From positions 3,534,001-3,598,000 of the forward strand of contig NZ_AP018164.1 in assembly GCF_002356315.1 (NCBI RefSeq): a DNA stretch of 64,000 nucleotides, in the 5' to 3' direction. Under the pieces are notes generated by a model. It was not told where the DNA came from. It ran no database searches and saw only the letters and a list, made by a program, of their open reading frames with translations. The stretch is from Mycobacterium shigaense (GTDB lineage Bacteria; Actinomycetota; Actinomycetes; Mycobacteriales; Mycobacteriaceae). This document shows positions 61,830 to 64,000 of this stretch, piece by piece. The position numbers and the translations under genes were made by a program. Position 1 is the first letter of the stretch, and each line of letters opens with the position of its first letter.

Positions 61830-63002
61830 CTACCCCAGGATGGTCCGCACCACCGCGTCGGCCAACAACCGCCCGCGCAGGGTAAGGACCAGTCGGTCGC
61901 CGTCGGGCACCAACAAGCCATCGGAGACGACGGTTTCGGCGCGCTCCCGCTCGGCGCTGTCCAAGCAGGACAGCGAAAGCCCTTCGCGCAGACGGATTTT
62001 CAGCAGCACCTCTTCGGTGTGCAGGGTGTCGACATCGAGCTGCTCGAAGTCGGCCACCGGCAGCGTGAACTCGGCCAGCTTCTGCGCATAGGCGTTGGGG
62101 TGCTTGATGTTCCACCATCGCGTGCTGCCGACATACCCGTGGGCGCCCGGGCCCGCGCCCCACCACTGACCACCGGACCAGTAGCCGAGGTTATGCCGGC
62201 ATGCACCGCCCGGCCGCGACCAGTTGGACACCTCGTACCACCTCAGCTGCGCGTCGGACAGCCGGGCGTCCAGCAGTTCGTAGCGGTGCGCCAGCACGTC
62301 ATCGTCGGGAGGGCTCAGTTCGCCTTGGCGGACCCGGCGCGCCAGCGCGGTGCCCTCCTCGACCACGAGGGCGTAGGCGGACAGGTGGTCGACACCGCTT
62401 TCCACCGCCGCGTCGACCGAGCGCAGCAGATCGTCGTCGGTCTCGCCCGGGGTGCCATAGATGAGGTCGAGGCTGACGTGTTCGAAGCCCGCGGCAATCG
62501 CCTCGCGCGCCGCGGCCGCCGACCGACCCGGCGAATGCACGCGATCCAGCGTGGCCAGCACCCGCGGCGCCACCGACTGCATGCCGAGCGAGACCCGGGT
62601 GTAGCCGGCGCCCCGGATGGCGTCGAAGAATTCCGGCCAGGTCGATTCGGGGTTCGCCTCGGTGGTGATCTCGGCGTCAGTCGCCAGCGCGAAGTGCTCG
62701 CGCACCGTATTCAGCAGCGTCGCCAGGCGCTCGCCGCCGAGCAGCGACGGCGTGCCCCCGCCGAGGAAGACGGTATCCACCGTGGGCCCATCCAGCCGCG
62801 CCGCCGCCAGCTCCAGCTCGGTACCCAACGCCTGCAGCCACGCGTCCGGATTGACACCCCCCAGCTCGGCCGGGGTGTAGGTGTTGAAATCGCAGTATCC
62901 GCAGCGTGTTACGCAAAACGGGACGTGGACGTAGAGGCCGAACGGGTGCCCAGGATTCGGTTCAATGCCGGGCAGATGCACCGGCGCCTCGCGAACGGCC
63001 AT
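61830..63002 (-). CDS. hemW: HemW, radical SAM haem chaperone (annotated hemN)
   Basis: This 390-residue radical SAM protein has the cluster motif FCVTRCGYCDFNTYTPA (C-x3-C-x2-C) near residue 35, the SAM glycine motif VFLGGGTPSLLGGERL, and the HemN_C region ending LRGRLLADAVVRTIL. It is the short HemW type that binds and delivers haem, not true coproporphyrinogen dehydrogenase, which has a longer N terminus. The ATG at 63002 gives MAVREAPVHLPG; an upstream ATG at 63017 is also possible. It matches Rv2388c. Confidence 0.93.
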   Translation of the reverse strand: MAVREAPVHLPGIEPNPGHPFGLYVHVPFCVTRCGYCDFNTYTPAELGGVNPDAWLQALGTELELAAARLDGPTVDTVFLGGGTPSLLGGERLATLLNTVREHFALATDAEITTEANPESTWPEFFDAIRGAGYTRVSLGMQSVAPRVLATLDRVHSPGRSAAAAREAIAAGFEHVSLDLIYGTPGETDDDLLRSVDAAVESGVDHLSAYALVVEEGTALARRVRQGELSPPDDDVLAHRYELLDARLSDAQLRWYEVSNWSRPGGACRHNLGYWSGGQWWGAGPGAHGYVGSTRWWNIKHPNAYAQKLAEFTLPVADFEQLDVDTLHTEEVLLKIRLREGLSLSCLDSAERERAETVVSDGLLVPDGDRLVLTLRGRLLADAVVRTILG

Positions 63003-63141
63003 GCCACATAGTCCCACGGTCGATGGTGCCGGCCTCTACCGAATCCGGGGTTTGTGTGTCTAACATGCCAGGTTTATAGGGTATTTTAGATCATCGTGAG
63101 AAGAAGTTTCACCTGGTTGCGTCGCCGCTCACGATCCATGG

Positions 63142-63147
63142 CACAAT
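63142..63147 (+). promoter_or_regulatory. -10 element of a leaderless transcript
   Basis: CACAAT (mycobacterial TANNNT-like) lies 6 bases before the GTG of the Cys-rich leader peptide. This spacing places the transcription start at the GTG itself, as expected for a leaderless mRNA. Confidence 0.55.
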
Positions 63148-63153
63148 GGAGCC

Positions 63154-63246
63154 GTGACCGTCGCCAGCCCGCACCTGCGTATCGCCTTGGTGGCGCGACG
63201 GCACATCGATCTCAAGCGTGTCTGCAGCTGTAGCTGTCTGCCTTGA
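63154..63246 (+). CDS. Cysteine-rich leader peptide upstream of sirA
   Basis: GTG at 63154 opens a 30-residue peptide containing RIALVARRHIDLKRV and ending CSCSCLP. It stops at 63244, 114 bases before sirA. Short leaderless polycysteine ORFs upstream of sulfur-assimilation genes are described in mycobacteria as cysteine-responsive attenuators: ribosomes stall at the Cys codons when Cys-tRNA is low and free the downstream start. The LVARRHIDLKR core is the same as I recall for those leaders. An inverted repeat CACCGA-ATTAG-TCGGTG (63297-63313) between leader and sirA could be part of the switch. Confidence 0.8.
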   Translation: MTVASPHLRIALVARRHIDLKRVCSCSCLP

Positions 63247-63360
63247 TGTCGTAGACCTGCCCACCTACACGTCCAGGATGGCGCCGGATCTGCGCCCACC
63301 GAATTAGTCGGTGAGCTGCGCCGCCACGCCTGCAAAGAGTTTGCGAAGGAGATCGCGTTA

Positions 63361-64000
63361 ATGACCACAGCCCGTCCCGCGAAGACCCGCAACGAGGGTC
63401 AGTGGGCGCTGGGAAATCGTGAGCCGCTGAACCCCAATGAGGCGTTCAAACAGGCCGGCCCCCCGCTCGAAGTGCGGGAACGAATCGAAAGCATCTACGC
63501 CAAAGAGGGCTTCGACAGCATCGAAAAAGACGACCTACGGGGCCGGATGCGATGGTGGGGCCTGTATACCCAGCGTGAGCAGGGCTTCGACGGCAGCTGG
63601 ACCGGCGACGAGAACTTGGACAAACTCGAGGCCCGGTACTTCATGATGCGCGTGCGCTGCGACGGCGGCGCCCTGTCGGCAGCCGCCCTGCGCACGCTCG
63701 GCGAGATCTCGATCGAGTACGCCCGCGACACCGCCGACATCTCCGACCGCGAGAACGTGCAGTACCACTGGATCGAGGTCGAGAAGGTTCCCGAGATCTG
63801 GCGGCGCTTGGACGCAGTCGGCCTGCAGACCGCGGAGGCTTGCGGCGACTGCCCGCGGGTGATCTTGGGCTCCCCACTGGCAGGCGAATCGCTGGACGAG
63901 GTCTTGGATCCGACGTGGGCGATCGACGAGATCGTCAAGCGCTATGTCGGCAAACCCGACTTCGCCGACCTGCCGCGCAAGTTCAAGACCGCGATATCGG
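63361..64000 (+). CDS. sirA: Ferredoxin-dependent sulfite reductase SirA (NirA), 5' part
   Basis: The first 213 codons of a sirohaem/Fe4S4 sulfite or nitrite reductase are present; the gene runs past the window end. The N terminus is ARPAKTRNEGQWALGNREPL, followed by NEAFKQAGPPLEVRERIES. The first ferredoxin-like substrate domain includes RMRWWGLYTQREQGFDGSW and FMMRVRCDGGALSAAALRTL. It continues with the AEACGDCPRVILGSPLAG segment. In M. tuberculosis this protein (Rv2391) reduces sulfite to sulfide for cysteine synthesis. ATG 63361 has AAGGAG 9 bases upstream. The Cys-rich leader just upstream implies control by cysteine supply. Confidence 0.93.
   Translation, partial: MTTARPAKTRNEGQWALGNREPLNPNEAFKQAGPPLEVRERIESIYAKEGFDSIEKDDLRGRMRWWGLYTQREQGFDGSWTGDENLDKLEARYFMMRVRCDGGALSAAALRTLGEISIEYARDTADISDRENVQYHWIEVEKVPEIWRRLDAVGLQTAEACGDCPRVILGSPLAGESLDEVLDPTWAIDEIVKRYVGKPDFADLPRKFKTAIS

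Overview
The window is high-GC actinobacterial DNA. Gene content and order place it in a mycobacterium, most likely a slow-growing non-tuberculous species. Its backbone follows the order I recall for M. tuberculosis from about Rv2342 to Rv2391: asnT, Rv2342, dnaG, dgt, Rv2345, PPE40, glyS, smtB-zur, Rv2360c, uppS, recO, amiA2, era, ybeY, phoH, rsmE, dnaJ2, hrcA, Rv2375, cfp2, mbtH-A, mbtI, Rv2387 (sbtA), hemW and sirA. The identifications come from reading the sequence and from family knowledge. No database search was possible.

Layout. (1) 0.1-4.1 kb: an ANTAR-only protein and a methionine-salvage operon (fused mtnA-mtnB, then mtnD and mtnC). These lie downstream of tRNA-Asn, and a near-perfect second copy of the tRNA 3' end flanks a small orphan gene, which looks like an integration scar. 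(2) 4.3-18.8 kb: housekeeping genes (dnaG, dgt, glyS, zinc regulators, uppS, recO, amidase), plus a SodC-like lipoprotein and a PPE protein. (3) 19-20.6 kb: an inserted Mn-catalase and hemerythrin pair facing each other across a strong hairpin. (4) 20.7-27.7 kb: the ribosome, RNA and heat-shock gene run era-corC-ybeY-phoH-rsmE-dnaJ2-hrcA. (5) 27.9-29.8 kb: an Rv2375-like gene, a decayed CMD/ECF41-sigma remnant and two tandem CFP2-type secreted proteins. (6) 29.9-52.7 kb: the mycobactin cluster. mbtB-T-C-D-E-F-G-H is one translationally coupled minus-strand operon, divergent from mbtA across a short region with two IdeR-like boxes. (7) 52.8-56.8 kb: a broken mbtJ, a scrambled SDR gene and a diiron oxygenase / Baeyer-Villiger monooxygenase / MerR cassette, all inserted between mbtA and mbtI. 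(8) 56.8-64 kb: mbtI with an IdeR-like box, a small conserved protein, two tandem SbtA-type bicarbonate transporters, hemW, a cysteine-rich leader peptide and the start of sulfite reductase sirA, which runs off the window.

How it works together. MbtI makes salicylate, MbtA activates it and MbtB couples it to Ser/Thr to form the oxazoline. MbtE, MbtC/D and MbtF then extend the chain and MbtG hydroxylates the lysines. Two points depart from the textbook system. MbtE has two complete modules (C-A-T-C-A-T), and its second adenylation domain appears to lack the Asp that normally binds an alpha-amino group. The thioesterase that I recall as fused to MbtB in M. tuberculosis is here a separate gene, mbtT. 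The extra MbtE module is the most interesting observation, because it predicts an altered mycobactin or an alternative way of loading the hydroxy-acid unit.
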